Notes: generated from the letters alone by a model not told the origin. DNA of 64,000 nucleotides from Anabaena cylindrica PCC 7122 (GCF_000317695.1 NC_019771.1:310001-374000); one strand, 5' to 3'; numbered from the stretch's first letter, positions 8,599 through 17,812 are shown. A program made the numbers and translations.

Positions 8599-9279
8599 AT
8601 GCAGCGACTAGCAATTTTTGGTGGCACATTTGACCCAATTCATCGGGGACACCTGCTTGTAGCTGAAATAGCCCTGGCTCAATTACACCTAGAACAGGTG
8701 ATTTGGGTGCCATCAAAAAATCCTCCTCATAAACAAGCGGCTTTGTTTGAGCATCGAGTAGCAATGCTGCAACTAGCTACGGCAAATAACCCAGCGTTTA
8801 CCGTCTCATTAATTGAGAGAGAACGCTCTGGGACTTCTTATGCTATCAACACCCTGATTGATTTATCTACTTGCTATCCAAATACTAATTGGTACTGGAT
8901 TATTGGTTTGGATGCTTTCCAAACTTTACCCCGTTGGTATCTTGGACACGAACTAGCACAAATGTGTGATTGGTTAATCGCACCCCGACTGCTAGGTGGT
9001 GAGACTATAGCTCAAAGTGAGTCAATCTGCAAGCAAGTGGAACAAGAACTGAAAGAACAAGCTGAAAAGTCAGTGCTGACACGGCACCTCGGACGAGCAG
9101 AGCGATCGCCCCAAGCGCATATCATTCACTGGCAATTACTGCATACACCTTTAGTAAGAGTTTCGTCAAGTATAATCCGAGAATTTTGTCGCGTCAGCCA
9201 TTCAATTCATGGTTTAGTCCCGGAGTCTGTCAGCTATTACATCACTAACCACAACCTTTACTCCAACAATTCTGAATAA
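8599..9279 (+). CDS. nadD: Nicotinate-nucleotide adenylyltransferase
   Basis: NadD transfers AMP from ATP to nicotinate mononucleotide in NAD synthesis. The nucleotidyltransferase signature GGTFDPIHRGHL is right at the N-terminus. The ISSS-type motif appears as RVSSSIIREF near the C-terminus, and WIIGLDAFQTLPRW is the family's central motif. An in-frame TTG at 8557 would add 14 residues. I prefer the ATG at 8599 because the fold begins immediately after it (MQRLAIFGGTFDP). The product is about 226 residues. The protein has an insertion near residues 140-175 (KQVEQELKEQAEKS), which is somewhat unusual. Confidence 0.9.
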   Translation: MQRLAIFGGTFDPIHRGHLLVAEIALAQLHLEQVIWVPSKNPPHKQAALFEHRVAMLQLATANNPAFTVSLIERERSGTSYAINTLIDLSTCYPNTNWYWIIGLDAFQTLPRWYLGHELAQMCDWLIAPRLLGGETIAQSESICKQVEQELKEQAEKSVLTRHLGRAERSPQAHIIHWQLLHTPLVRVSSSIIREFCRVSHSIHGLVPESVSYYITNHNLYSNNSE

Positions 9280-9395
9280 ATTCTGTGTTTTTTTTTAGAT
9301 TCGACACTTTATGGTTATAAACACTCCCCCCCTTTGCGATATGATTGGGGTCAACGATATCAACTTATAGGCATAAATACAGAGGGCAAGACACT

Positions 9396-10409
9396 GTGAT
9401 TAGAGTTGCAATCAACGGTTTCGGGCGCATTGGACGGAACTTCGCACGCTGCTGGGTAGGTAGAGAAAATAGCCAAATTGAACTTGTCGCTATCAATGAC
9501 ACCTCTGACCCTAGAACCAATGCTCACCTGCTCAGATATGACTCGATGCTAGGGAAGTTACAAAATGCGGACATTACGGCCGATGATAATTCCATCACCG
9601 TTAACGGTCATACGATTAAGTGTGTATCTGATCGCAACCCAGATAACTTGCCCTGGAAAGAATGGGGAATTGATCTGATTATCGAATCAACAGGCGTTTT
9701 TACCAGCAAAGAAGGGGCCATGAGGCACGTCAATGCAGGTGCTAAAAAGGTTCTCATTACCGCGCCTGGTAAAAATGAGGATGGCACTTTTGTTATGGGT
9801 GTAAATCATCTTGATTATGACCACAACAAACACAACATCATCAGTAATGCCAGCTGTACCACTAACTGTTTGGCTCCTATTGCCAAGGTACTAAATGAAA
9901 AATTTGGTATCATCAAAGGCACGATGACCACTACGCACAGTTACACTGGTGACCAGCGGTTACTAGATGCTTCTCACCGTGATTTGCGTCGAGCTAGAGC
10001 GGCAGCCATCAACATTGTCCCTACTTCTACTGGTGCGGCTAAAGCAGTGGCTTTGGTACTTCCTGACCTCAAGGGTAAGTTAAATGGTTCAGCTTTGCGT
10101 GTACCTACCCCCAACGTTTCGATGGTGGATTTTGTGGTTCAGGTTGAGAAGCGCACTATTGCTGAAGAAGTTAACCAAGCTTTTAAAGATGCTTCTGAAG
10201 GTTCACTCAAAGGCATTTTAGGCTACAGTGAATTACTTTTAGTATCATCTGATTACCAAGGTGCTAATGAGTCTTCTATTGTTGATGCCAACTTAACTAT
10301 CGTTATGGGCAATGACATGGTGAAAGTCATGGCATGGTATGACAATGAATGGGGTTACAGCCAACGAGTTCTAGACTTGGCTGAATTAGTAGCTGCGAAG
10401 TGGGTTTAA
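9396..10409 (+). CDS. gap2: Glyceraldehyde-3-phosphate dehydrogenase (photosynthetic type)
   Basis: The enzyme interconverts 1,3-bisphosphoglycerate and glyceraldehyde-3-phosphate. The sequence is of the Gap2 type, which works in the Calvin cycle and gluconeogenesis with NADPH or NADH. Visible are the Rossmann motif INGFGRIGRN, catalytic Cys in SNASCTTNCLAP, and the C-terminal WYDNEWGYSQR. I choose the GTG at 9396 (VIRVAINGFG), since the upstream ATG at 9345 adds 17 residues foreign to the family and the GTG has a GAGGG-type site upstream. The product is 337 residues. A MITE follows the stop. Confidence 0.93.
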   Translation: MIRVAINGFGRIGRNFARCWVGRENSQIELVAINDTSDPRTNAHLLRYDSMLGKLQNADITADDNSITVNGHTIKCVSDRNPDNLPWKEWGIDLIIESTGVFTSKEGAMRHVNAGAKKVLITAPGKNEDGTFVMGVNHLDYDHNKHNIISNASCTTNCLAPIAKVLNEKFGIIKGTMTTTHSYTGDQRLLDASHRDLRRARAAAINIVPTSTGAAKAVALVLPDLKGKLNGSALRVPTPNVSMVDFVVQVEKRTIAEEVNQAFKDASEGSLKGILGYSELLLVSSDYQGANESSIVDANLTIVMGNDMVKVMAWYDNEWGYSQRVLDLAELVAAKWV

Positions 10410-10448
10410 TTTAAGTTGTCAGTTGTCTAAATACTAACGACTAATAAC

Positions 10449-10554
10449 TATAGCGGTTCTCGGTTGAATGAGATACAAGAACCCCACCCCCAAACCCCTC
10501 CCCGCAAGCGATGAGGGGGCTATGATGTATTTCATTCAAGTGCATACCGCTATA
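10449..10554. repeat. MITE, TATAGC family, copy 1
   Basis: A 106-bp element with imperfect terminal inverted repeats: TATAGCGGT at the left end and ACCGCTATA at the right end. The repeats extend inward through TTGAATGA-AATACA-like sequence on both sides. The interior is C-rich on one arm and G-rich on the other. It shares size and end architecture with 46854-46962 and the truncated copy at 63906-64000. It lies between convergent gap2 and thiL and may act as a bidirectional hairpin terminator. Confidence 0.75.
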
Positions 10555-10558
10555 ATGA

Positions 10559-11575
10559 CTAAAAATGTTGAAATCCCTGACTGAGACTCAGAACTTGGTC
10601 GGGGATTTTTTCGTTTTCATACTGCAAAATGACTGTTAAGCCTGGTGTAATTGAACCTATAATTGCTGCACCTGCGTCTAGCTGTTGGACTAATGTGAAT
10701 GCTGGTTCTGGTGGTAAGCAGAGGACTAATTCAAAATCTTCGCCACCATACAAGGCATATTGTAAAATTCGCTCTGCTGTTACCCACTGGTTTAAAGTTG
10801 ACAGCATGGGAATTCGTTTGTGTTCTATGATTGCACCTACTTTACTGGCGCGGCAGATTTGTAATACAGCATCTGCTAGACCGTCACTGCTATCCATACC
10901 GGCAACAGGAATAGGGCAGGAAGATTTTAGGATTTCCTGGAGAATAGGAAGGACATCTAAACGGGGGTTAGGACGCTGATGTGCTTTGATTAAAGCTGCC
11001 TTTTCTTCTGTTTTGAAACTTTGTGATATTTCGGGGTGTAAAAGTATTTCTAAGCCTGCACGGGAAGCTCCATGAATACCTGTAACGACGATCGCATCTC
11101 CTACCTGTGCAGAAGAACGACGGATGATAACACCGGGGTTAACTTGACCAAAGGCTGTAATTGCTAAAGTGGTGATGGGCGATCGCACAATGTCACCACC
11201 AACTATAGGCACATTATACTTTTGCAAGCATTCGGTCATGCCCTGATATAGTCTTTCCACCCAATCAACGCTGACATCTCCAGGTAAACCCAGTCCGACG
11301 GTGATACCCAAGGGGAAAGCGCCCATTGCTGCTAAATCTGATAAATTAGCCGTCGCAGCCCGCCAACCTGCATCTTCGGGGGAAGTGGTAACATTACTAA
11401 AATGCACACCATCAACGAGTATATCTGTTGTCACTACCAAAGATTGATTTGGCAAAGTTTCCAAAACAGCTGCATCATCACCAATTATATCTGGTGGACA
11501 AAAGCGTTGTAATCTTTCTAAAAGGCCTTGTTCGCCAATATCTCGAACTCGCAGAGAAGATAAATCACTATTCAT
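10559..11575 (-). CDS. thiL: Thiamine-monophosphate kinase
   Basis: ThiL phosphorylates thiamine monophosphate to the active diphosphate cofactor with ATP. The N-terminal GEQGLLERL and the metal/ATP-binding IGDDAAVLE are present. So are DILVDGVHF, LSDLAAMGA, GGDIVRS and GMDSSDGLADA, in the family order. At 338 residues it is full length. It is monocistronic and convergent with gap2, and divergent from the broken Uma2 gene. Confidence 0.95.
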   Translation of the reverse strand: MNSDLSSLRVRDIGEQGLLERLQRFCPPDIIGDDAAVLETLPNQSLVVTTDILVDGVHFSNVTTSPEDAGWRAATANLSDLAAMGAFPLGITVGLGLPGDVSVDWVERLYQGMTECLQKYNVPIVGGDIVRSPITTLAITAFGQVNPGVIIRRSSAQVGDAIVVTGIHGASRAGLEILLHPEISQSFKTEEKAALIKAHQRPNPRLDVLPILQEILKSSCPIPVAGMDSSDGLADAVLQICRASKVGAIIEHKRIPMLSTLNQWVTAERILQYALYGGEDFELVLCLPPEPAFTLVQQLDAGAAIIGSITPGLTVILQYENEKIPDQVLSLSQGFQHF

Positions 11576-11636
11576 AATTAAATTTACGCATTACTTTACA
11601 GACTAGAATAAAAGTATCATCTAGGAGGATGTTGAG

Positions 11637-12209
11637 ATGGTAACAACATTAGTCAAAGACCTTACCTTTGAGGAATACTTAAATTATGACGATGGTACTG
11701 ATTTTAAGTATGAATTGGTAAATGGTAAGTTGGAATTGATGAACCCACCAAAAATTGAACATTTTTTGATTGTCAAATTTCTCTAAAAAATGCTAGATCA
11801 AGAAATTCAGCGTTTGATTTTACCTTGGTTATGTTTTCGAGAAACTGGAGTCAGAACAGGTAACAAGAAATCTCGTTTAACTGATTTATCTGTGGTGACG
11901 TTGGAACAAGCAAAAGAATTGATCAACTCATCCGCAGTATTTCAGTCACCACCATTATTAACTGTAGAAGTAGTAAGCCCAGAGTCAGTAAAAAGAGATT
12001 ATCGTCAGAAGCGTTCTGAATATGCGGCTTTGGAAGTTCCTGAATATTGGATTGTAGATCCTTTAGAATCTAAGATTTCTGTTTTGCTTTTGGAAGATGG
12101 ACTTTATGAAGAAACAATTTTTACTGCGAATCAAAAAATTATATCGCAGACTTTTCCAGAATTGAATATTACCGTTGAGCAGGTTTTCAATGCAGGTAAT
12201 TTGGTATAA
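11637..12209 (+). pseudogene. Uma2 (DUF820) family nuclease gene broken by an in-frame stop
   Basis: Uma2 proteins are cyanobacterial PD-(D/E)XK nuclease-fold proteins of uncertain role. The frame starts at the ATG at 11637, eight bases after an AGGAGGA site, and reads MVTTLVKDLTFEEYLNYDDG. A TAA at 11784-11786 (codon 50) interrupts it. Codon 52 is an ATG at 11790 in the same frame, and the remaining 139 residues carry the family core TVEVVSPES and EYWIVDPLE. A single G-to-T change in a GAA codon would create this stop. The C-terminal piece might still be translated from 11790 but lacks the N-terminal strands. I read the whole as one recently inactivated gene. Confidence 0.82.
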
Positions 12210-12343
12210 ATGGTAGGTTAGGTTGTGGTAGAGGAAATTTTGATATTTATGATGCGACTAACGTACACTACAAACTAATATTTTATAGCTGCTGCATATA
12301 TACTAATATGACACTAGTATGACGATTAGGTTTTAAATAACTA

Positions 12344-13950
12344 TTAAAAAGCATCAAAAAAAGTAATAATATTAATATTCTTAATGTTGGGTAGATGCAA
12401 GTTTTGAATTTTTATTATTAACTTAGTGCATTTATCTTCTCTAATTTTCTCTTGTTTATATGAAGCTATCATTTGATAAATTCCCTTGATTACAACTGCA
12501 TTATCTTGATTTATAACTTCAGATAAATAATCAAAAAAGGTATCTTCGAGACAATTTATGTCAATATATTTAACTATGTCATGAAGATCATAAAAATTTA
12601 AGACTTTTTCTTCTAAAATTGTTTTATTTTCTCTTTCTTTAAAAGAATTTTCGTTATTTTTCTTATTTTTATAGAAAATAGCATATTTTATTTTTAAAAT
12701 ATCACTTGTTGTATATGTACCGGATTTAACTTTTTCGAGAGTTGCCAAGATTTTTTTATCAGTTGTATTAACGTAGGGATAAGCTAAAAAAAAACAATTA
12801 CAAACATAGTATAAATCTAATAGCAGAAGACTAGCAATATGCTGATATTGCTGAGTTTCAATTATTTTACCATGTGCAACTTTATTTCTCAGAACAGGAA
12901 ATTTAAATTTAAAATATTCTAAGTCCCAAGAATAAGTGTTAAATGATTTAAATTCAGCATCAAAAAAGTCTGGATTTTCCTGATAAATCTTATCTAGCTT
13001 TTCACCAATACTAAATTTTCTCATTTCTGTATCAGTAATTCCAAACAATAATCATGGAATATACCCTCTATTTGCAGTGCTACTAAATTAACAAATAAAG
13101 CATAATACTTTATTTCGTTTAATTGATAAAAATTTAACGCTGGTATAAGAATAATTTCACGCATTTTTAGACAAGTGTTTTCTGTAATCATTTGTCTTAA
13201 ATCGTCTATAATATTACAATCAATTATGTATTTTTGTACGGAACTAAAAAAATCAGGGACGTTATTTTTATATAAGTTTTCTAAGTTATTAATTTCTTGA
13301 TCAATTTTATGTTTATGAAGACCATTAATTAAGAATAAGAATTTAATTTTGATTTCTGAAAAATTATCTACATTATATCTTCCGGGACAACACCTGTAGT
13401 TGTAAGGCTTTAGTCTAGATAAAATCACCCAAGGCTTAATATATTTTTCAGGTTCACTACTAACAGTATTAATTTCTTCTTTTGCTTTAGTGTTGATACT
13501 TTTAAAGTGTTCAACCATTTGTTTTTCATAATCATCTTTTTTTGTATCAATTTGTTCTAGTTTTAATTGACAATTGTTAATATTATTGGCAATCTCCTGT
13601 AAATCAATCTGTGCTATTTCCCTAACATAAGCAAAGTAATTACATGGCTCTATTTTTTCTAAACGGAGCTGATATTCACAAAAATAAGCATAAAAATTTT
13701 GTTCTTCTGTAGTCATATTTCGCAAATCGACTTTATTATTAGAGTTGTCTGATTTAATCAACTCATCTCGAATTTCCTCAAATGTGAATTGAGAGAAAAT
13801 ATCAATATTGTCATTATTTATAAACTTAATCCATAAAGTTATTATATCTTTGAAAGAATAATTAAAGAACTGATTGTCTAGAGACATTCGTATTTTAAAG
13901 TCTCGCAATTCCTTCCCAGTTGGATTTATTTTTAAACAAAATTTTTCCAT
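12344..13950 (-). pseudogene. HEPN-motif protein gene split by an apparent frameshift
   Basis: Two overlapping frames occupy this AT-rich stretch. The upstream part (13021-13950, 309 residues) starts at an ATG at 13948-13950 and ends ...IEGIFHDYCLELLIQK. The downstream part (12344-13048, 234 residues) has only a TTG start and begins MFGITDTEMRKFSIGEKL. They overlap by 28 bp in frames offset by one base. The junction reads as a continuous helix if one base is restored near 13040. The downstream part contains LRNKVAHGK, an R-x4-H motif typical of HEPN ribonuclease domains found in toxin and abortive-infection systems. The family could not be named, and the upstream part has no recognised domain. 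Either a pseudogene, a sequencing error, or programmed frameshifting would fit. Confidence 0.6.
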
Positions 13951-14128
13951 TTTTTAAACATTTTACCCTATTCAATATACTTCATATCTTAACATTCGTG
14001 CGATTAATTTGTCAAATTTGAAATTAACATAAAATTGCCTTTATAATAAGCATAGAATCAATGGATTAACTATTTTTTCAACCCACTTCTTGCACTTTCT
14101 CCAGCAACCAGAACTAAGGTAACAGCAC

Positions 14129-14764
14129 ATGGTTTCTAGCGTTGGAATTACAGACACCATTAAAAGCTTGAATGATTTACAAACTCGTTGTAACTTACAT
14201 CAAGCAGAAGATGAAAATTTTTTTAATGAATGGTTCACAGATTTACCCGAACTTAACCCACAAGAACAAGCGGGTGTTATTCGCATCAAACAACGTTATG
14301 ATTATCATCGCATTGATAGTCTATTATTAGAAGGGACAATTAATCTTTTAGTGGTTTCGCCACTTTTGGAACTGGCAGGTTTTCTAGATTCACCTTACCG
14401 AATTCGCTCACCTTATGGCATCAATTTAGAAATTGAAGAACCAGAAGAAACAATTCGCGGTTTTATTGATATCTTAGTTGTACAAGAAAAACTTTGGATT
14501 TTTGTAGTTGAATCTAAACGAAATAGCATTCCAGTTGCTGCAGCAATACCTCAGTTATTAGCTTATATGTTAACTACTTACCAACCTGATAAACCTGTAT
14601 TTGGTATGGCTACTAATGGTGACGAATTTATATTTCTCAAGTTAACTCTCACAGATACACCCAAATACGACGTATCACGCACATTTTCCCTATTTCCCCG
14701 ACGACATGAATTAGCAGAAGTTTTGCAAATTCTTAAGAGATTAGGACAAGCTGTGGTTGTTTAA
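14129..14764 (+). CDS. Type I restriction R-subunit N-terminal-like nuclease-fold protein
   Basis: This 211-residue protein resembles stand-alone HsdR_N-type proteins common in cyanobacteria. The PD-(D/E)XK pattern is visible as Asp in GFIDILVV followed by VVESKRN (E-x-K). The family ending AYMLTTYQPDKPVFGMATNGDEFIFLKL follows. There is no helicase or specificity subunit beside it, so it is not a classical restriction system. The ATG at 14129 starts MVSSVGITDTIKSL. Its neighbours on the left are two damaged nuclease-like genes, which suggests a small accessory patch. Its function is unknown. Confidence 0.75.
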   Translation: MVSSVGITDTIKSLNDLQTRCNLHQAEDENFFNEWFTDLPELNPQEQAGVIRIKQRYDYHRIDSLLLEGTINLLVVSPLLELAGFLDSPYRIRSPYGINLEIEEPEETIRGFIDILVVQEKLWIFVVESKRNSIPVAAAIPQLLAYMLTTYQPDKPVFGMATNGDEFIFLKLTLTDTPKYDVSRTFSLFPRRHELAEVLQILKRLGQAVVV

Positions 14765-14826
14765 TTTATCTGCATTTTAAAACAATTTTTAGGTAAATTA
14801 ATGTTTGGGAATTTAGGTTTGGTTTG

Positions 14827-14858
14827 TAGTTGGCACTTTAGCGCTAAAGCACCAACTA
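14827..14858. terminator. Palindromic hairpin between convergent genes
   Basis: TAGTTGG at 14827-14833 pairs with CCAACTA at 14852-14858, and the inner CTTTAGCGCTAAAG is self-complementary, giving a long stem. It lies between the 3' ends of the HsdR_N-like gene and the cyclophilin gene, so it is a plausible bidirectional terminator, though it lacks a strong T-run. Confidence 0.55.
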
Positions 14859-14872
14859 TGAACAATAATTAA

Positions 14873-15979
14873 TTATGCTGCTTCTGGCTGAACTAAATTT
14901 TCTATGCCCTGAACAACGGTTACAGATTCAATTTTGTCATCTGCGTTCAGTTTATCTAAAATTTCTTTACCTTCTATCAGATAGCCAAACACAGTATAGC
15001 GACCATCTAAAAGATTGCGTCCTGCGGGGGTAAGTTCTGGTTCAAAAAGGAAGAAGAAAATTTGAGAAGAAGCACCATTTACGTCACCTTCAGGACGTGC
15101 CATTGCTAATGCACCAAAGGAAGAAAATGGTAATACTGGCATATCAAGATAACGTCCAGCATCTTCGAGAGTAATGCCGTAGGTTGGTTCTTTTTCGCCT
15201 TCAACTAAAATTTCTAAAGGAATAGCTCGATATTTGCCAGTTTTTGGGTCAATAAAACCGACTTCTTTGCCGACTGGATCTCCAGTTTGTAGTACATAAG
15301 ATTCTTCTGAACGAGTGAATTCTAAACCGTTATAAAAACCCCGTTGTACCAAATCGACAAAATTACCAGCAGTAACAGGGGCGCTATAACCATCTACAAC
15401 CACGGTAAGGTTGCCTTTGTTAGTTTTGAAGGCGATGGTAGCACGACCTTTGAGTTGAGGTAAATTACTGTACTCAGCAGGGACTTCAAAGGGGAATTCC
15501 TTCACCATTGACTCTTCCAGCAAGCTAACTAGGTTGAGTAATTTGGCTCTTCCTTCCAGAACAGGGTCTTTCTGTTTGGTTTTGACTACTGCTTGCAGTT
15601 CTGTCACACCAGATTTTAACTCAGTAATCCAAGCTTCTGCTTGGGGTTGGCGTTCTTCGGGAACGCTTGCTAAGATTTGGGAAGGTTTGTCGAGAATCCG
15701 TGATGCTTGCTTGAGGTCGTTAGCGATCGCACCCCACCGCTTATTTGCTCGCAGTTGGTTAGAAATATCCTCTAAACTAGCTTGCAGTTTGCGTACTGGT
15801 TTGTTATCAATTGGGAGTGCATACCTTAACAAAGCTTTGCCGTCGGTAATCGCATTCCCCGCTGGTAGGGCAGCGTAACTAGAGGGAGTCCACCCGGCTG
15901 TGCTTAGACCTAAAAGTATTGTTACCAGCAGTATTGCCTTTAGGCTGTGTTTCAGCCAGGACTTTATGAATTTAAACAT
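14873..15979 (-). CDS. CYP38/TLP40-type peptidyl-prolyl isomerase, probably lumenal
   Basis: The C-terminal half is a cyclophilin-like domain (about residues 165-365: GRATIAFKTNKGNLTV, AGNFVDLVQRGFYNGLEF, GASSQIFFFLFEP). It is preceded by a helical domain rich in Leu and Gln. That arrangement is the CYP38/TLP40 family, whose plant members act in the thylakoid lumen in photosystem II assembly and repair. The N-terminus from the ATG at 15977-15979 (MFKFIKSWLKHSLKAILLVTIL) is a signal peptide ending near SSYAALP. An in-frame start 15 codons upstream would weaken that signal, so I chose the internal ATG. Catalytic isomerase activity is doubtful for this family. Confidence 0.88.
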   Translation of the reverse strand: MFKFIKSWLKHSLKAILLVTILLGLSTAGWTPSSYAALPAGNAITDGKALLRYALPIDNKPVRKLQASLEDISNQLRANKRWGAIANDLKQASRILDKPSQILASVPEERQPQAEAWITELKSGVTELQAVVKTKQKDPVLEGRAKLLNLVSLLEESMVKEFPFEVPAEYSNLPQLKGRATIAFKTNKGNLTVVVDGYSAPVTAGNFVDLVQRGFYNGLEFTRSEESYVLQTGDPVGKEVGFIDPKTGKYRAIPLEILVEGEKEPTYGITLEDAGRYLDMPVLPFSSFGALAMARPEGDVNGASSQIFFFLFEPELTPAGRNLLDGRYTVFGYLIEGKEILDKLNADDKIESVTVVQGIENLVQPEAA

Positions 15980-16174
15980 GGAATTTCTCAAATGCAGCAT
16001 CAAATTTTTGACTGGAAGTAACACATCAATTATCTTCCCACAGTAACAGTCCTGAGTACTGAGTACTGATTTTTGAGTGCTGAGTCCTGAAGCTAAAGAC
16101 GAATAACAACTGACAAATTACGACCCTTGAAGGGTACAATAAATGCCGATTGTCTTCCAAAAATTGAAAGTTTC

Positions 16175-16732
16175 ATGATCTCTAGTAACGACTTTCGACC
16201 CGGTGTCTCAATTGTCCTAGACGGTTCCGTATGGCGAGTAATAGATTTCCTTCACGTGAAACCGGGCAAAGGTTCTGCCTTTGTGCGAACAACACTAAGA
16301 AATGTCCAGAGTGGGAAAGTACTCGAAAAAACTTTCCGGGCTGGGGAATCTTTGCCACAAGCTACTCTGGAAAAAATTACGATGCAGCATACCTATAAAG
16401 AAGGCGAAGAGTTGGTCTTTATGGATATGGAAACCTACGAAGAAGGCAGATTGACCGTAGCAGAAATTGGCGATCGCGTAAAATACCTCAAAGAAGGTAT
16501 GGAAGTCAACGTTATTCGTTGGGGCGAACAAGTGCTAGAAGTAGAACTGCCTAATTCTGTAGTTCTGGAAATTGTCCAAACAGATCCTGGTGTTAAAGGT
16601 GATACTGCCACAGGTGGCACTAAGCCTGCAATTGTCGAAACTGGTGCAACTGTAATGGTTCCCTTGTTTATTACTCAAGGAGAACGGATTAAAATTGATA
16701 CCAGGGAAGATAAATACTTGGGCAGGGAATAA
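16175..16732 (+). CDS. efp: Translation elongation factor P
   Basis: EF-P relieves ribosome stalling at polyproline stretches. The N-terminal KOW-like domain (MISSNDFRPGVSIVLDG) contains the loop KPGKGSAFVRT, whose Lys is modified in some bacteria. Two OB-fold domains follow, ending with GATVMVPLFITQGERIKIDTR. I chose the ATG at 16175 because it gives the canonical 185-residue protein; the frame extends 16 codons further upstream without conserved sequence. No EpmA/EpmB gene is adjacent. It is upstream of accB on the same strand, a frequent cyanobacterial arrangement. Confidence 0.97.
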   Translation: MISSNDFRPGVSIVLDGSVWRVIDFLHVKPGKGSAFVRTTLRNVQSGKVLEKTFRAGESLPQATLEKITMQHTYKEGEELVFMDMETYEEGRLTVAEIGDRVKYLKEGMEVNVIRWGEQVLEVELPNSVVLEIVQTDPGVKGDTATGGTKPAIVETGATVMVPLFITQGERIKIDTREDKYLGRE

Positions 16733-16800
16733 TTTTTATCTCTCCTGAAACCAAGTTGGGATAATGATTGGGTTATGGGTAATAATTTTGCAATTACAAT

Positions 16801-16874
16801 CCAAAATCCAAAATCCAAAATCCAAAATCCAAAATTGGTCATACCGATTTCAATCCCTTGTTTATATAGGGATT
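16801..16874. repeat. CCAAAAT tandem repeat followed by a hairpin
   Basis: Five perfect CCAAAAT heptamers at 16801-16835 lie between efp and accB. They are followed by AATCCC (16852-16857) pairing with GGGATT (16869-16874). The hairpin could attenuate transcription between the two genes, but it has no T-run. Confidence 0.65.
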
Positions 16875-16930
16875 AAATCCCTGCCACACTTAAGATTTTC
16901 GTTTATGGTTAGGTCGAGGTAAAAAAAACT

Positions 16931-17455
16931 GTGCCATTAGACTTTAATGAAATCCGCCAACTACTGGCAACTATTGCACAAACGGATATTGCCGAAGTAA
17001 CGCTCAAAAGCGATGACTTTGAGCTAACAGTACGGAAAGGTGTCAGCAATCATATCCTATCCGTAGGTCAAGCGACCTTAGGCGGTGTGGTAGGTTCAGG
17101 ATTGACATCAGTTAACCAAACAGCACCCACAACCTTACCAGAAGCCGCGACAAGTCGTGATAATTCTGTGGCTGGGGTGCAATCACCATTGTCAGTGAAT
17201 ACGCCCTCCGCCAGATTGGTAGAAGTGCAGTCCCCAATGGTGGGAACATTTTACCGCGCACCTGCCCCTGGTGAAGCGGCATTTGTGGAAGTAGGCGATC
17301 GCGTCCGTAGCGGTCAATCAGTCTGTATCATCGAAGCCATGAAGCTGATGAACGAAATTGAAGCCGAAGTCTCTGGACAGGTGATGGAAATTTTGGTACA
17401 GAATGGTGAAGCAGTTGAATATGGTCAACCTTTGATGCGAATTAACCCTGATTAA
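16931..17455 (+). CDS. accB: Acetyl-CoA carboxylase biotin carboxyl carrier protein
   Basis: AccB carries the biotin cofactor between biotin carboxylase and carboxyltransferase in the first committed step of fatty-acid synthesis. The biotinylation motif EAMKLMNE (Lys modified) is at about residues 138-145, inside a biotinyl domain that begins at VQSPMVGTFYRAPAPGE. A Pro/Ala/Ser-rich linker precedes it. The start is a GTG at 16931 (product MPLDFNEIRQLL). The 174-residue length is typical. The remnant of an ArsR gene follows immediately in the same frame. Confidence 0.96.
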   Translation: MPLDFNEIRQLLATIAQTDIAEVTLKSDDFELTVRKGVSNHILSVGQATLGGVVGSGLTSVNQTAPTTLPEAATSRDNSVAGVQSPLSVNTPSARLVEVQSPMVGTFYRAPAPGEAAFVEVGDRVRSGQSVCIIEAMKLMNEIEAEVSGQVMEILVQNGEAVEYGQPLMRINPD

Positions 17456-17470
17456 GTATTAATCTATAAT

Positions 17471-17743
17471 GGGGCAACACAAACGTCTCAGGCAAACGTA
17501 TCAAAGCACCTGAAAGTAATGTGGCAAGCGGGAATCCTTAGCCGCCGCAGTGAAGGAACTTGCGCTTACTACCGGGTAGAAGACGAAATGATTTTTGATT
17601 TGTGTAACCGGGTTTGCCATGCCTGCGGCGTACCCATCTGGGGAAGCAAGCGTTCGATTGAGTTCACGCCGAAGTCCACGCCGCAGGCATCGCTCGGACA
17701 CCAGGCTAAAACAGCAAGCCCGCAGTTTCAGGGTACTAAATAA
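17471..17743 (+). pseudogene. Decayed ArsR/SmtB-type regulator remnant
   Basis: In the same frame as accB, and starting right after its stop, the DNA encodes SQANVSKHLKVMWQAGILSRR and then EGTCAYYRVEDEMIFDLCNRVC. This is the recognition helix and wing of an ArsR-family winged helix protein. The N-terminal third is absent: no start codon precedes SQANVSKHLK and the accB stop is 31 bp upstream. The C-terminus is replaced by an inserted inverted-repeat element at 17619-17690. An ATG at 17519 would yield a 74-residue product lacking the DNA-binding helix. I read it as a dead fragment. Confidence 0.75.
17619..17690. repeat. REP-like element with 13-bp perfect inverted repeats
   Basis: ATGCCTGCGGCGT at 17619-17631 is repeated in inverse as ACGCCGCAGGCAT at 17678-17690. 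The 72-bp element is GC-richer than its surroundings and interrupts the ArsR remnant just after its conserved region. Confidence 0.7.
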
Positions 17744-17812
17744 AAGTTAGTCATTGGTCATTGGTCATTAGTTTATTTTTTGCTAAATCGACCACTGACC
17801 ATTGATTATTTG

